Origin: Hyphomicrobiales bacterium
Lineage (GTDB): Bacteria; Pseudomonadota; Alphaproteobacteria; Rhizobiales; Beijerinckiaceae
DNA: 64,000 bases
Direction: 5' to 3'
NCBI GenBank assembly: GCA_019075865.1
Contig: JAGXAN010000004.1
Location: 248,001-312,000 of the forward strand
The notes beneath the pieces were generated by a model that saw only the letters and a list, made by a program, of their open reading frames with translations, had not been told where the DNA came from and did not search any database. A program made the position numbers and the translations under genes. This document shows positions 35,318-44,762 of this stretch, piece by piece. The stretch's first letter is position 1. Each line of letters opens with the position of its first letter.

Positions 35318-36712
35318 ATGTTTATGGCAAAAATCTCAAGTTCTTCTTCGCGATTTTTAAGGGTCTTCGGCATTCCGTTTGGCATAGCAGCGCTGACACT
35401 GGTGACGGCTGGCCCCACCCTCGCTGCAAATACGGGCGCAGAAGCGCCTGCCCAGAATGCGCCCGCTATCGTCGCTGTGTCTGATTCGATCAGCATTCAC
35501 AAAGACGAGACGGTGCTGAGCTTCGAGTTCAATCGCGCGGCACCACTGAATGCCTATGTTCTGGCCAATCCCGACCGCGTCATCATTGACTTGCCGGAAA
35601 TCAACTTTCAGGTCGCACCACCCGATCTGGCGCAGGCGCACCGCAACCACGATTCCAATGGCCTTGCCAGCGTCAGCAAAAAGCAGTTGACCGCGCCTTC
35701 TCTGGTGCGCAACTTCCGCTTCGGTTTGATGGGGCAGGGGAAATCGCGCATTGTGATCGACCTTGCCGCCCCGGTTCGTCTGGTTCATGCCGAAATGAAA
35801 AAAATCTCGCACGGCGATCCAGCCCGGCTTGAAATCGCGCTCCAGCCAGCCTCACGCGCTGAATTCATGAAAGCTGCAGCCCTGGCTTCTTCAAAAATTG
35901 TGCCCGATGAGGCCACCCAACCCGCCCAGGCCGTCGTTGACAGTGGTAAACCAGTGATCGTGCTGGACCCTGGCCATGGCGGCATCGATTCGGGCGCGAT
36001 CAACACCAAAGCCAATTCTGAAGAAAAAAACCTGACCCTTGCCTTTGCCAACCGGCTTCGCCAGCAACTCGAGGCGAGCGGTCAATACAGCGTCATCATG
36101 ACCCGCGATTCCGATCATTATGTGTCTTTGTCGGAACGCGTGAAAATTGGCCGCGAGGCCCATGCCAAATTGTTCATCTCATTGCATGCAGACAGTCTGG
36201 CGGGTGGCGGCGGGGTGCATGGCGCGACCGTTTACACCCTGTCCAACAAAGCCTCGGACATTGCCGCCGAGCGCATGGCCGCCGAAGAAAACAGCGTCGA
36301 CAGCGATGCGGGCCTCGTAACCCAAAACGCCGAGCCCAAAGACGTCAATGACATATTGAATGAACTTATGCTTCGCGAAACCCGCGCCTATTCGCACCTC
36401 TTTGCCGAATCGGTTGCCAAAACCTGGGGGCCAGCCGAGCAGATGAGCAAAAGGCCACTTCGCTCGGCAAGCTTTGTTGTGCTGAAGGACCCCGAAGTGC
36501 CTTCTGTGCTGATCGAACTTGGCTACATTTCGAGCCGCCGGGATCTCGCCAATCTGACTTCCGATACCTGGCGCGAAAAAACCGCCCGCACCTTTGTCAC
36601 GGCCATCAATGCCTTTTTCGCCACCCAGATCGGCGCGGTCGGCAGCGTTCAGAAGATTGCCAATAGCGTTGACCCAACATCCGTCCCGGCAGTGACGAAA
36701 ACGACACACTGA
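35318..36712 (+). CDS. amiC: N-acetylmuramoyl-L-alanine amidase (AmiC type) with AMIN domain
   Basis: 464 residues. Signal peptide to about residue 37 (core FGIAALTLVTAGPTLAA). An AMIN domain (about 50-165) with DRVIIDLPEINF precedes a linker rich in Ala/Pro. The amidase_3 catalytic domain begins near 205: VIVLDPGHGGIDSGA (zinc His), EKNLTLAFA (zinc Glu), SLHADS (zinc His) and IELGYIS (catalytic Glu). It cleaves stem peptides from glycan strands, acting in cell separation. The gene lies 286 nt upstream of PBP1a, a pair often found together. Confidence 0.95.
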   Translation: MFMAKISSSSSRFLRVFGIPFGIAALTLVTAGPTLAANTGAEAPAQNAPAIVAVSDSISIHKDETVLSFEFNRAAPLNAYVLANPDRVIIDLPEINFQVAPPDLAQAHRNHDSNGLASVSKKQLTAPSLVRNFRFGLMGQGKSRIVIDLAAPVRLVHAEMKKISHGDPARLEIALQPASRAEFMKAAALASSKIVPDEATQPAQAVVDSGKPVIVLDPGHGGIDSGAINTKANSEEKNLTLAFANRLRQQLEASGQYSVIMTRDSDHYVSLSERVKIGREAHAKLFISLHADSLAGGGGVHGATVYTLSNKASDIAAERMAAEENSVDSDAGLVTQNAEPKDVNDILNELMLRETRAYSHLFAESVAKTWGPAEQMSKRPLRSASFVVLKDPEVPSVLIELGYISSRRDLANLTSDTWREKTARTFVTAINAFFATQIGAVGSVQKIANSVDPTSVPAVTKTTH

Positions 36713-36929
36713 GCCAATTTTGATCGGTTCCGGCGCGAATATGCGCGCTGCAACCCAATGCCGCCGTCAATTTGCCATCTATTTACCTGAGGCTGATCCG
36801 GGTTTGAAATGGGCAAGGGCGTTGGGTTGACCGTCTCTTGGACGCAATGGGCGTTAATGATGTTTGGAGTGCCCCGGCTTTTTGTGTATAAGAGCCGCAA
36901 GAACATGAACTTGAACCCTGGGAACGTTT

Positions 36930-36989
36930 CCCTCACGTGCGGTCGCAAATGTAGTTTCGCACGACAAATTTCAAATAGTCCGGTGAGGG
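36930..36989 (+). promoter_or_regulatory. Stem that can sequester the PBP1a ribosome-binding site
   Basis: CCCTCAC (36930-36936) is exactly complementary to GTGAGGG (36983-36989), which contains the Shine-Dalgarno of mrcA (GAGGG, 9 nt before the ATG). Inside lies a second stem GTGCG (36937-36941) / CGCAC (36958-36962). The arrangement would hide the ribosome-binding site unless the stem is opened. Confidence 0.5.
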
Positions 36990-36998
36990 CAAGATTAA

Positions 36999-39413
36999 AT
37001 GCGGTCGATTGCACGGTTTTTTGGATTTTTGTTTGCGACCGGCGCCTTGTTGTTCATGCTCGGCATTGGCGTGGCTGCGCTGGTGGTCTGGCATTTTGAG
37101 CAAAAGCTGCCCGATTACACCCAGTTGAAAAACTACGAACCGCCGGTCATGTCCCGCATTTATGCCAGCGATGGCGGTATTTTGGGCGAGTATTCGCATG
37201 AACGCCGCTTGTTTTTGCCGATCGCCGACATTCCGCCCATGGTTCGGGAAGCTTTCATATCCGCTGAAGACAAGAATTTTTACCAGCATCGTGGCGTCGA
37301 CCCACAAGGGATTTTGCGGGCGGTTCTGGTGCTGGTGCAGGGGGGGCGGCATATTCAGGGTGCCTCAACCATTACGCAGCAGGTGGCCAAGAACTTCTTC
37401 CTCACCGATGAAGTCTCGATTTCCCGCAAGATCCGCGAGGCCATTTTGGCGCTGCGGATCGAATCGACCTTTTCCAAAGACAAGATTCTGGAGCTTTACC
37501 TCAACCAGATTTATCTGGGGTTGCACAATTACGGCATCGCCTCGGCTGCCCTGAATTATTACAACAAGTCGGCCAGCGAGTTGACGCTGTCGGAAGCGGC
37601 CTATCTTGCCGGCTTGCCCAAGGGTCCCAATAATTATCAACCTTTCACCAAGACCGCGCGCGCCATTACCCGCCGCAATTACGTGATCGACCGAATGGTC
37701 GACAATGGCTATGTTACCCGACAGGCCGGCGACGCGGCCAAGAAGGAACCTTTGGGCGTTGATCCGCGTGCGGTTTTGTCCAAGTCCTACGAGAACAACT
37801 ATTTCACCGAGGAAGTGCGCCGCAACATCGTCGGCCGCTACGGCGAAGCCAAACTCTATGATGGCGGCCTTTCGGTGCATTCGACACTCGACCCGAAGTT
37901 GCAAGCCATGGCCCATAAGGCGCTGGTCGATGGGTTGGTGCGCTACGACGAGGGCCACGGTTATCGCGGTGCCATCAAATCCATCAATTTCATGCCTGAT
38001 TGGGGAGTGGCTCTGGCTGCCGTGCCAGCCTTGGGTGATGTTCAGCCGTGGCGTCTGGCGGTTGTGCTGTCCGCCAATGCGCAATCGGCGAAAATTGGAC
38101 TGCAACCGCCCCACGATATCACTGGCAATGTTTCGAAGGAACGTACCACCGGAGCCATCACCCAGGAAGGCGTGCGCTGGACCCACAAAGCCAATGTGGC
38201 GGCAGCGCTGCATCCGGGGGACGTGATCTATGCCGAACCCATCGACGGCAAGCCGGATCAATATATATTGCGCCAGGTGCCCAAAGTCTCGGGTGCGCTG
38301 GTGGCCATGGACCCGCACACCGGCCGCGTTCTGGCCATGGTCGGCGGTTTCTCCTTTGATCAATCCAGCTTCAACCGCGCCACCCAGGCGCAGCGCCAGC
38401 CGGGATCATCCTTCAAGCCGTTCGTTTTTGCCGCAGCGCTCGACAATGGCTACACGCCAAGCTCGATCATTCTGGACGAGCCGATTTCCATCGATCAGGG
38501 CGGCGGTCTCGGATTGTGGACCCCCAAGAATTTTGAGAAAAAATCCGGTGGCCCGCGCACCTTGCGTTACGCAGTCGAACATTCCATCAACCAAATGACC
38601 GTGCGCCTCTCGGTGGACATTGGCATGCCGCTGATTTCCGAATATGCCAAACGCTTCGGCCTTTACGATCATATGCCTCTGGAACTGGCCATGTCGCTGG
38701 GTGCCGGGGACACCACCTTGCTCAAGCTGGTGACAGGCTATGCCATGCTCGACAATGGCGGCGTGCGCATAACCCCGACCCTGATCGACCGCATTCAGGA
38801 CCGTTACGGCGACACAATTTACCGCCACGATGATCGCATTTGCGCCACTTGCTCCAGCCCCAAATGGGAGGATCAACCCGAACCCAAACTCGTCGACAAA
38901 AGCGAGCAGGTGTTGGATCCGCTTACCGCCTATCAGATCACTTCGATTCTGGAAGGCGTCATTCAGCGGGGCACCGGCATTTCGATCAAGTCTCTGGGCA
39001 AGCATCTGGCCGGCAAGACCGGCACCACCAATGACGCCAAGGACTTATGGTTCATAGGCTATTCGCCCGATCTGGTGGCCGGGGTCTTCCTTGGCTATGA
39101 CCAACCCAAATCGCTGGGCGAAAAGGCGCAGGCCGCCGATTATACCGCGCCCATGTTTCGCGATTTCATGGCTATGGCTTTGAAAGACCAGCCCGATATT
39201 CCGTTCCGGCCGCCGCCGGGCATCAAACTGATCAGCGTGGATCCCAAGACCGGTATGCGCTCCAGTGGCGCGGGCAGCATCATGGAAGCATTCAAACCCG
39301 GAACCGCTCCGCCCGTTTCCTACGCAGGCGATAGCAATCAGGGCGCACCAAAATCCAGCACTTCGTCGCAGACCGACAATGCGGTAGGTTCGGGCACGGG
39401 CGGGCTATACTAG
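36999..39413 (+). CDS. mrcA: Penicillin-binding protein 1A (bifunctional transglycosylase/transpeptidase)
   Basis: 804 residues. An N-terminal membrane anchor (about 8-32) leads to the glycosyltransferase domain with EDKNFYQHRGVDP, GASTITQQVAKN and LELYLNQIYLG. A linker follows and then the transpeptidase: SSFK (S470), SIN (S529) and KTGTT (K673). A Cys-rich stretch ICATCSS near 612 is notable. It polymerises and cross-links murein. The C-terminus ends in a Ser/Thr-rich tail. A molybdenum oxidoreductase gene starts 20 nt downstream. Confidence 0.97.
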   Translation: MRSIARFFGFLFATGALLFMLGIGVAALVVWHFEQKLPDYTQLKNYEPPVMSRIYASDGGILGEYSHERRLFLPIADIPPMVREAFISAEDKNFYQHRGVDPQGILRAVLVLVQGGRHIQGASTITQQVAKNFFLTDEVSISRKIREAILALRIESTFSKDKILELYLNQIYLGLHNYGIASAALNYYNKSASELTLSEAAYLAGLPKGPNNYQPFTKTARAITRRNYVIDRMVDNGYVTRQAGDAAKKEPLGVDPRAVLSKSYENNYFTEEVRRNIVGRYGEAKLYDGGLSVHSTLDPKLQAMAHKALVDGLVRYDEGHGYRGAIKSINFMPDWGVALAAVPALGDVQPWRLAVVLSANAQSAKIGLQPPHDITGNVSKERTTGAITQEGVRWTHKANVAAALHPGDVIYAEPIDGKPDQYILRQVPKVSGALVAMDPHTGRVLAMVGGFSFDQSSFNRATQAQRQPGSSFKPFVFAAALDNGYTPSSIILDEPISIDQGGGLGLWTPKNFEKKSGGPRTLRYAVEHSINQMTVRLSVDIGMPLISEYAKRFGLYDHMPLELAMSLGAGDTTLLKLVTGYAMLDNGGVRITPTLIDRIQDRYGDTIYRHDDRICATCSSPKWEDQPEPKLVDKSEQVLDPLTAYQITSILEGVIQRGTGISIKSLGKHLAGKTGTTNDAKDLWFIGYSPDLVAGVFLGYDQPKSLGEKAQAADYTAPMFRDFMAMALKDQPDIPFRPPPGIKLISVDPKTGMRSSGAGSIMEAFKPGTAPPVSYAGDSNQGAPKSSTSSQTDNAVGSGTGGLY

Positions 39414-39432
39414 ACAATCGTGAGGCGCATAC

Positions 39433-41538
39433 GTGACTGCTTTTGCAACCGGGAAACGTTTGCCCTCCACTTGCCCGCATGATTGCCCTTCGGTTTGCGC
39501 GCTTGAGGTTGAAATCCTCGACGACGGACGGATTGGCCGGGTCTATGGGTCGGACAAGCAAAGCTACACTGACGGCGTGATTTGCGCCAAAGTGGCGCGC
39601 TATGCCGAGCGTGCGCACCACAAGGATCGCCTGCTTTACCCGATGAAACGATCCGGCGCGAAAGGTTCGGGCGCTTTTACGCGCATCCGTTGGGATGAGG
39701 CACTGGACACGATCGCTGCGAAATTTTTGCAGATTGAAGCGGAGTTTGGATCGCAGGCCATCTGGCCGCACTATTATGCAGGCACCATGGGACGGGTGAT
39801 GCGCGACGGCATTCATTGCCTCACGCATATCAAGAAATATTCGCGCTTTCGCGAGTCCATCTGCATCAACATGGCCTGGTCCGGGTTCATCGCCGGCACC
39901 GGCAAGATCGCCGGTGTTGACCCGCGCGAGATTGCCCATTCCGATTGCATCGTCATCTGGGGCACCAATGCGGTGGCGACGCAGGTCAACCTGATGGCCC
40001 ATGCCATCAAAGCACGCAAAAGCCGCGGGGCCAAAATTATTGCCATCGATGTCTACCAAAATGCCACGATGAAACAGGCGGACATGGCCTTGTGCCTGCG
40101 CCCCGGCACCGATGCCGCACTCGCCTGCGCAACCATGCACATACTGTTTCGCGACGGTCTGGCTGACCACGCCTATATGCGCCAATATTGCGATGACCCG
40201 ATGGGTCTCGAAATGCACCTGCGCGACAAGACCCCGGAATGGGCCGCGACCATCACAGGCCTCACCGTCGCCGAGATTGAGGCCTTCGCCAAATGTGTCG
40301 GTCGCACGAAAAACACCTATTTTCGTCTGGGTTACGGCTTTTCGCGTCAGCGCAATGGTGCGGTTGGCATGCACGCGGCACTCTCGATCCCGGCTGTGAC
40401 TGGCGCGTGGCAGCACAAGGGCGGCGGCGCATTTCATTCCAATTCGGGGATATTTCACCTTGACCAGTCGTTGCTGGAAGGGCGGGATGCATGCGACCTG
40501 TCGATCCGCGAACTGGAGCAGACCCGGATTGGCGAGATCCTGTGCGGTAATGCCGAAGCGCTGTGTAACGGCCCGCCGGTAAAGGCGCTTTTCATTCAAA
40601 ACACCAATCCCATGTCGGTTTCACCCGACCAAACCCGCGTGCGGCAAGGCTTCGCCCGCGAGGATCTTTTTACCGTGGTGCATGAGCAATTCATGACCGA
40701 CACCGCGAAAATGGCGGATATTGTGCTGCCTGCCACCATGTTTTTTGAGCATGATGATTTTTACACGGGCGGCGGTCATCAGCATCTTTCGTTGGGGCTC
40801 AAACTCACCGACCCGCCGGGCGAATGCCGCAACAACCACGATGTGATCGCGGCATTGGCGGCGCGTCTGGGTGCCTCGCACAAAGCTTTGGCCATGACCC
40901 CGCGCGAGCTGATCGACGCCACCTTGAAAGATTCTGGTTGGGGCGGCCTGAACGAAATCCTCGCCGACAATTTCAAGGATGTCCAACCCGATTTTGCCAG
41001 CGCCCATTACCTCAACGGCTTCCATTGGCCGGATGGAAAATTCCGCTTCCGCCCGGATTGGGCGCAACTCCCGTTTGGTGGCGATACGCGCATCGGCCCC
41101 TGGCAGAACATGCCGGTATGGCCGGACTATTGGCCGGTTCACGAAAGCGCCACCCGTCAATATCCATTCCAGTTGACCACAAGCCCGTCGCATTCGTTTC
41201 TGAATTCGAGTTTCAACCAGACGCCGACCTCATTGACGCGCGAAGGACGCCCCAATGTTCTGGTGCATCCGGATGATGCCGCCGAACTTGGCATAGGCGA
41301 AGGCGATTACGTTGCCCTGCAAAGCGCGCGCGGCACCGTGCATCTGCATGCGCGGCTGTTTGCGGGCGTGCAGCGCAAGGTGCTGATCTGTGAAGGCATC
41401 TGGCCCAACGGTGCTTATGCGGACGGGCAGGGGATCAACACGCTCACCGGCGCGGATATAGTGGCGCCCTCGGGCGGTGCGGCCGTGCATGACAATCGCG
41501 TCGCCATGCGCAAGGCCAGTGCCAGCGCATCGCGCTAA
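39433..41538 (+). CDS. Cytoplasmic molybdopterin (bis-MGD) oxidoreductase with N-terminal [4Fe-4S]
   Basis: 701 residues of the DMSO-reductase/formate dehydrogenase superfamily. There is no TAT signal. C14-x3-C18-x3-C22-x28-C51 should bind a [4Fe-4S] cluster. Marks of the large catalytic subunit are WDEALDTIAAKFL, SDCIVIWGTNAVATQVN, FIQNTNPMSVSPD and the C-terminal MGD-binding LVHPDDAAELGIGEGDYV. No partner subunits are adjacent. Substrate is unknown; such stand-alone proteins are common in Hyphomicrobiales. It starts with GTG 39433 with GAGG 9 nt upstream. The stop overlaps the purN stop by 4 nt. Confidence 0.88.
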   Translation: MTAFATGKRLPSTCPHDCPSVCALEVEILDDGRIGRVYGSDKQSYTDGVICAKVARYAERAHHKDRLLYPMKRSGAKGSGAFTRIRWDEALDTIAAKFLQIEAEFGSQAIWPHYYAGTMGRVMRDGIHCLTHIKKYSRFRESICINMAWSGFIAGTGKIAGVDPREIAHSDCIVIWGTNAVATQVNLMAHAIKARKSRGAKIIAIDVYQNATMKQADMALCLRPGTDAALACATMHILFRDGLADHAYMRQYCDDPMGLEMHLRDKTPEWAATITGLTVAEIEAFAKCVGRTKNTYFRLGYGFSRQRNGAVGMHAALSIPAVTGAWQHKGGGAFHSNSGIFHLDQSLLEGRDACDLSIRELEQTRIGEILCGNAEALCNGPPVKALFIQNTNPMSVSPDQTRVRQGFAREDLFTVVHEQFMTDTAKMADIVLPATMFFEHDDFYTGGGHQHLSLGLKLTDPPGECRNNHDVIAALAARLGASHKALAMTPRELIDATLKDSGWGGLNEILADNFKDVQPDFASAHYLNGFHWPDGKFRFRPDWAQLPFGGDTRIGPWQNMPVWPDYWPVHESATRQYPFQLTTSPSHSFLNSSFNQTPTSLTREGRPNVLVHPDDAAELGIGEGDYVALQSARGTVHLHARLFAGVQRKVLICEGIWPNGAYADGQGINTLTGADIVAPSGGAAVHDNRVAMRKASASASR

Positions 41539-42110
41539 ACTTCCCCGCGCGCCAGTTTGGCCAATGCCAGCGGGTAAATCCGGTGCTCCTGGGCCAATAC
41601 ACGCGCGGATAGGCTGGCCTCGGTATCGCCCGGCAGAATATCGACACTGGCCTGCAATATGATCGGGCCAGCATCCATTTCCGGCACAACAAAATGCACG
41701 GTGCAGCCGTGCTCCGAAACCCCGGCAGCCAAAGCCCGCGCATGCGTATCCAGCCCCTTGAACTGGGGCAGCAGGGCCGGATGGATATTGATCATCCGCC
41801 CGCGCCAGCTTTCAACAAAGGAGGCGGTCAAAAGCCGCATGAAACCGGCAAGACATATCAGCTCAATGCGATGAATGGCCAGTATATGCGCCATGGCCGC
41901 CTCAAACTCGTTGCGACCGGCATAGATCTTATGATCCACCACCGCTGTCGCAATGCCGCAGGATTTGGCAAATTTCAGTCCGGCGGCATTGGGGCGGTTC
42001 GACAATACCAACGCGATCTCGGCAGGAAAGTCAGGGCGCTGGGCGGCCCGCACCAAGGCTTCCATATTGCTGCCGCGCCCGGAAATGAAGATGGCCGTTC
42101 GCTTGCGCAT
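41535..42110 (-). CDS. purN: Phosphoribosylglycinamide formyltransferase
   Basis: 191 residues, normal for PurN. It transfers a formyl group from 10-formyl-THF to GAR. Marks: AIFISGRGSNMEAL, ALVLSNRPNAAGL, INIHPALLPQFKGLDTHARALAAG with the catalytic Asn/His, and the late VPEMDAGPIILQ. ATG 42110 begins MRKRTAIF and lies 4 nt after the purM stop, so the two form an operon. Confidence 0.96.
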   Translation of the reverse strand: MRKRTAIFISGRGSNMEALVRAAQRPDFPAEIALVLSNRPNAAGLKFAKSCGIATAVVDHKIYAGRNEFEAAMAHILAIHRIELICLAGFMRLLTASFVESWRGRMINIHPALLPQFKGLDTHARALAAGVSEHGCTVHFVVPEMDAGPIILQASVDILPGDTEASLSARVLAQEHRIYPLALAKLARGEV

Positions 42111-42114
42111 CAAC

Positions 42115-43197
42115 TTAATCCAGCGCCAGAGAGCCGGTATAGCGAACCGGCTCATCGGGATGGCCATCCACCAGTTTGCCAAGCAAAATCGCTGGTTCAC
42201 CTGCTTGCGCCAAAGCAGCCATCACCCGCTCAACCGCATTCGCGGCAACGATTGCAACCATGCCGATGCCGCAGTTGAAGGTTCGCAGCATTTCATGCGG
42301 CTCGACACCACCCGTCTTGGCCAGCCATTTGAACACCGGGGGCACCTTTATGCTGCCCAGATCGAGAACCGCGCTCAAACCCTTTGGCAAAACGCGCGGG
42401 ATGTTGTCGGGGAACCCGCCGCCAGTTATATGGGCCAGCGCTTTGATATCGCCGGTTTCACGAATGACTTTCAAAAGCGGCTTCACGTAAATGCGCGTGG
42501 GTATGAGCAAGGCTTCGCCAAGCCGCATGGGCACTTCGGTTGCAAACGGGGCGGGCGCATCAAAGCCCAGACCGCTGCCTGCGACGATGCGGCGCACCAA
42601 AGAAAATCCATTCGAATGCACGCCGCTCGATGCCAACCCAAGCACGACATCACCCGCCGCGACATCGGGTTTGGGCAGCAATTGTCCGCGCTCGGCTGCA
42701 CCCACGCAGAAACCGGCCAGATCATAATCGCCGCGTGCATAAATGCCCGGCATTTCAGCCGTCTCGCCGCCGATCAAGGCGCAACCAGCTTCAATGCAGC
42801 CGCGCGCAATGCCGGTGACAATCGCGCGGCCCATTTCCGGGTCCAACGCGCTGGTTGCGAAATAATCGAGGAAAAACAATGGTTCCGCGCCTTGCACCAC
42901 AATATCATTGACGCACATTGCCACAAGATCGATGCCAATCGTGTCATGCAGGCCGGTCTCGGCGGCGATTTTTACCTTGGTGCCAACCCCATCATTGGCC
43001 GCCACCAGTATCGGATCCCGAAATCCGGCGGCTTTCAAATCGAATAATCCACCAAAACCGCCGATTTCCGAATCCGCGCCTGGGCGCGCGGTTGCCCGCA
43101 CCACTGGTTTGATCCCTTCCACCATGGCATTTCCGGCATCAATATCGACACCTGCCGCAGCATAAGTGAGGGGAGTTTTGGGTGGAACGCTGGCCAT
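42115..43197 (-). CDS. purM: Phosphoribosylformylglycinamidine cyclo-ligase
   Basis: 360 residues, normal for PurM, which closes the imidazole ring of AIR in purine synthesis. Marks: [21 protein letters not shown] near the start, [40 protein letters not shown] and [16 protein letters not shown]. It is followed by purN 4 nt later. It diverges from ihfA across a 319-nt spacer. Confidence 0.97.
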   Translation of the reverse strand: MASVPPKTPLTYAAAGVDIDAGNAMVEGIKPVVRATARPGADSEIGGFGGLFDLKAAGFRDPILVAANDGVGTKVKIAAETGLHDTIGIDLVAMCVNDIVVQGAEPLFFLDYFATSALDPEMGRAIVTGIARGCIEAGCALIGGETAEMPGIYARGDYDLAGFCVGAAERGQLLPKPDVAAGDVVLGLASSGVHSNGFSLVRRIVAGSGLGFDAPAPFATEVPMRLGEALLIPTRIYVKPLLKVIRETGDIKALAHITGGGFPDNIPRVLPKGLSAVLDLGSIKVPPVFKWLAKTGGVEPHEMLRTFNCGIGMVAIVAANAVERVMAALAQAGEPAILLGKLVDGHPDEPVRYTGSLALD

Positions 43198-43367
43198 GGG
43201 AACTTTCTATGCTCGAGTGCCCTTCGCTTAGCGCGCAACTTGCCTTAAAATCAAGTCGGAAGCCCGAATTGCGACTTTTTCACAATTTATACGTAGGAAT
43301 ACACGCAACCTGATTCGCCCTGTGGTTGCATGGACGGCGGGTATCGTGTAGCTTTCCTATGGTAAAG

Positions 43368-43384
43368 AGATCATATAGTGATCT
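43368..43384. promoter_or_regulatory. 17-nt inverted repeat upstream of ihfA
   Basis: AGATCA-TATAG-TGATCT at 43368-43384, perfect 6-bp arms. It is a possible regulator-binding site for ihfA about 130 nt before its start. No identity is claimed. Confidence 0.4.
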
Positions 43385-43451
43385 GTTTACAGAATATCCG
43401 TGACAGGGGTTTTTGTCTGAGGGCAGCCTGTAGGGTTATGTCAGTCAGGAT

Positions 43452-43474
43452 ATTATCGCTGGTCCGATAATTTT
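43452..43474 (+). terminator. Terminator-like hairpin in the ihfA leader
   Basis: Stem ATTATCG (43452-43458) / CGATAAT (43465-43471), loop CTGGTC, followed by TTT. It lies only 43 nt before the ihfA ATG, so it may be an attenuator or a structure within the leader, not the end of a gene. Confidence 0.45.
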
Positions 43475-43516
43475 AAGTGATCCAGCCGTAATCGATGTTT
43501 AGTTACGAGGAATGTT

Positions 43517-43858
43517 ATGGACGAATTATCAAAACAACAACAGATAGTTGGCAGGACTGTTACAAGAGCTGTCTTAGCTGATGCCGTCTATAGGGAAATT
43601 GGTCTTTCCCGAGTCGAGGCGTCTGAACTTGTGGAAATGTTTTTTGACACGATTTGCGAATCACTTGCACGCAAAGAGAACGTGAAATTATCGTCGTTCG
43701 GCTCGTTCATTGTGCGCAAGAAGGCTTCCCGCGTCGGACGCAACCCAAAAACAGGTGTGGAAGTTCCTATTTCGGAGCGCCACGTGATGGTATTTAAGCC
43801 TTCTAACATTTTGAAGGCCCGAATCAACGGCATCGAAATGGAAGATGAAGCCGATTAA
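43517..43858 (+). CDS. ihfA: Integration host factor subunit alpha
   Basis: 113 residues of the HU/IHF family. Marks are [50 protein letters not shown] (the DNA-binding arm) and [15 protein letters not shown]. The N-terminal extension ([13 protein letters not shown]) before helix 1 is longer than in E. coli. With a beta subunit it bends DNA at specific sites. GAGGA lies 5 nt before the ATG. A MerR regulator gene follows 67 nt later, an order conserved in alphaproteobacteria. Confidence 0.95.
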   Translation: MDELSKQQQIVGRTVTRAVLADAVYREIGLSRVEASELVEMFFDTICESLARKENVKLSSFGSFIVRKKASRVGRNPKTGVEVPISERHVMVFKPSNILKARINGIEMEDEAD

Positions 43859-43925
43859 ATCAAAAAAGATTGCTGCCTAACCCGTTTAAAAGCATAATTA
43901 TCAACGGGGTGAGGGAGAAACTGCA

Positions 43926-44411
43926 ATGGAAAAGAACGAAGAAGCCTTTCGCACCATTGGGGAAGTTGGTGACGACTTGGGCCTGCCGCATCACGTCTTG
44001 CGCTTCTGGGAAACCCGTTTCATTCAGATCAAGCCGCTCAAGCGCGGTGGAGGCAGGCGGTATTATCGCCCGGACGATGTTGAACTGGTTCGCGCCATTC
44101 AGCATCTGCTTTACGCGGAAGGGTACACGATCAAGGGGGTGCAGCGCATCCTGAAAGAGCGTGGCCTGAAAGCCCTGATTGCTGCGAGCCGTGCCATGCG
44201 AGCCTCGGGCGGCACCAAAATGCTGCCCGGCGAGCCGCATCCAACCGGCAGCAATGAGCCGACCCATATCGAGGAAGCCAACGCTTTTGGGGCCGATGAA
44301 CCCGAATCGGAAGTCATGGGTTTGAGCGAGGGCGATATTGGCATTCTGAACGGCGCGCTGCGCGAGTTGGATGAGTGTATGCGCCTGCTTGCCAGTGCTC
44401 GCGCCAGTTAG
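43926..44411 (+). CDS. MerR-family transcriptional regulator
   Basis: 161 residues. The first ~75 residues form the MerR DNA-binding domain: [25 protein letters not shown]...[30 protein letters not shown]. The rest lacks metal-binding cysteines and ends in an acidic helix, so the effector is not visible. Genes of this family directly after ihfA are conserved in alphaproteobacteria but their targets are unknown. GAGGGAG lies 8 nt before the ATG. Confidence 0.9.
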   Translation: MEKNEEAFRTIGEVGDDLGLPHHVLRFWETRFIQIKPLKRGGGRRYYRPDDVELVRAIQHLLYAEGYTIKGVQRILKERGLKALIAASRAMRASGGTKMLPGEPHPTGSNEPTHIEEANAFGADEPESEVMGLSEGDIGILNGALRELDECMRLLASARAS

Positions 44412-44496
44412 TCAAAAGGCTTGGCGCAGATAAAACCGCCAAGTTTGTCGATCAAGCGTTGCAAGCCGCAAGGCTCTCCTCTATAGAACCCTTCGT

Positions 44497-44574
44497 CGGA
44501 GTGTAGCGCAGCCCGGTTAGCGCACTTGTCTGGGGGACAAGGGGTCGTGGGTTCGAATCCCGCCACTCCGACCA
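44497..44574 (+). tRNA. tRNA-Pro (GGG)
   Basis: Complete cloverleaf: acceptor CGGAGTG (44497-44503) pairs with CACTCCG (44564-44570), followed by A and an encoded CCA. The anticodon stem CTTGT/ACAAG encloses the loop CTGGGGG with anticodon GGG. The T arm has GGTTCGAATCC. Confidence 0.96.
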
Positions 44575-44762
44575 TTTATCTAAGCCTTGATGCTTGGCTT
44601 GCCCGAAAGAGCAGAGCCTTGCCTGGCACTTTGAAGCTCCATCAACCTTCCCAACGGCGCGCACCTGAACTTGCAACAGGTTCAGTGTAGCTTTATGGGT
44701 GCAAAGGCGTGCCCGGTTTTTTGGCTATTTGGCCAATTTCCAGCCAATGGATTGCCCAAGGA

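Larger units (their letters stand above)
43198..43516. other. Spacer between divergent purM and ihfA
   Basis: No gene is supported in these 319 nt. The half next to ihfA contains a 17-nt inverted repeat and a terminator-like hairpin, listed separately, and probably the ihfA promoter. The half next to purM shows no clear pattern. Confidence 0.6.

Noticed and set aside
36901-36925. Cluster of GAAC motifs upstream of mrcA, looking like a LexA box
   Set aside because: The GAAC elements are spaced 2, 2 and 5 nt (8 nt between the first and third), never the 7 nt needed for the alphaproteobacterial LexA box.
39292-40599. Long minus-strand open frame opposite the molybdenum oxidoreductase
   Set aside because: Shadow of the real gene; it crosses into mrcA and has no recognisable domain.
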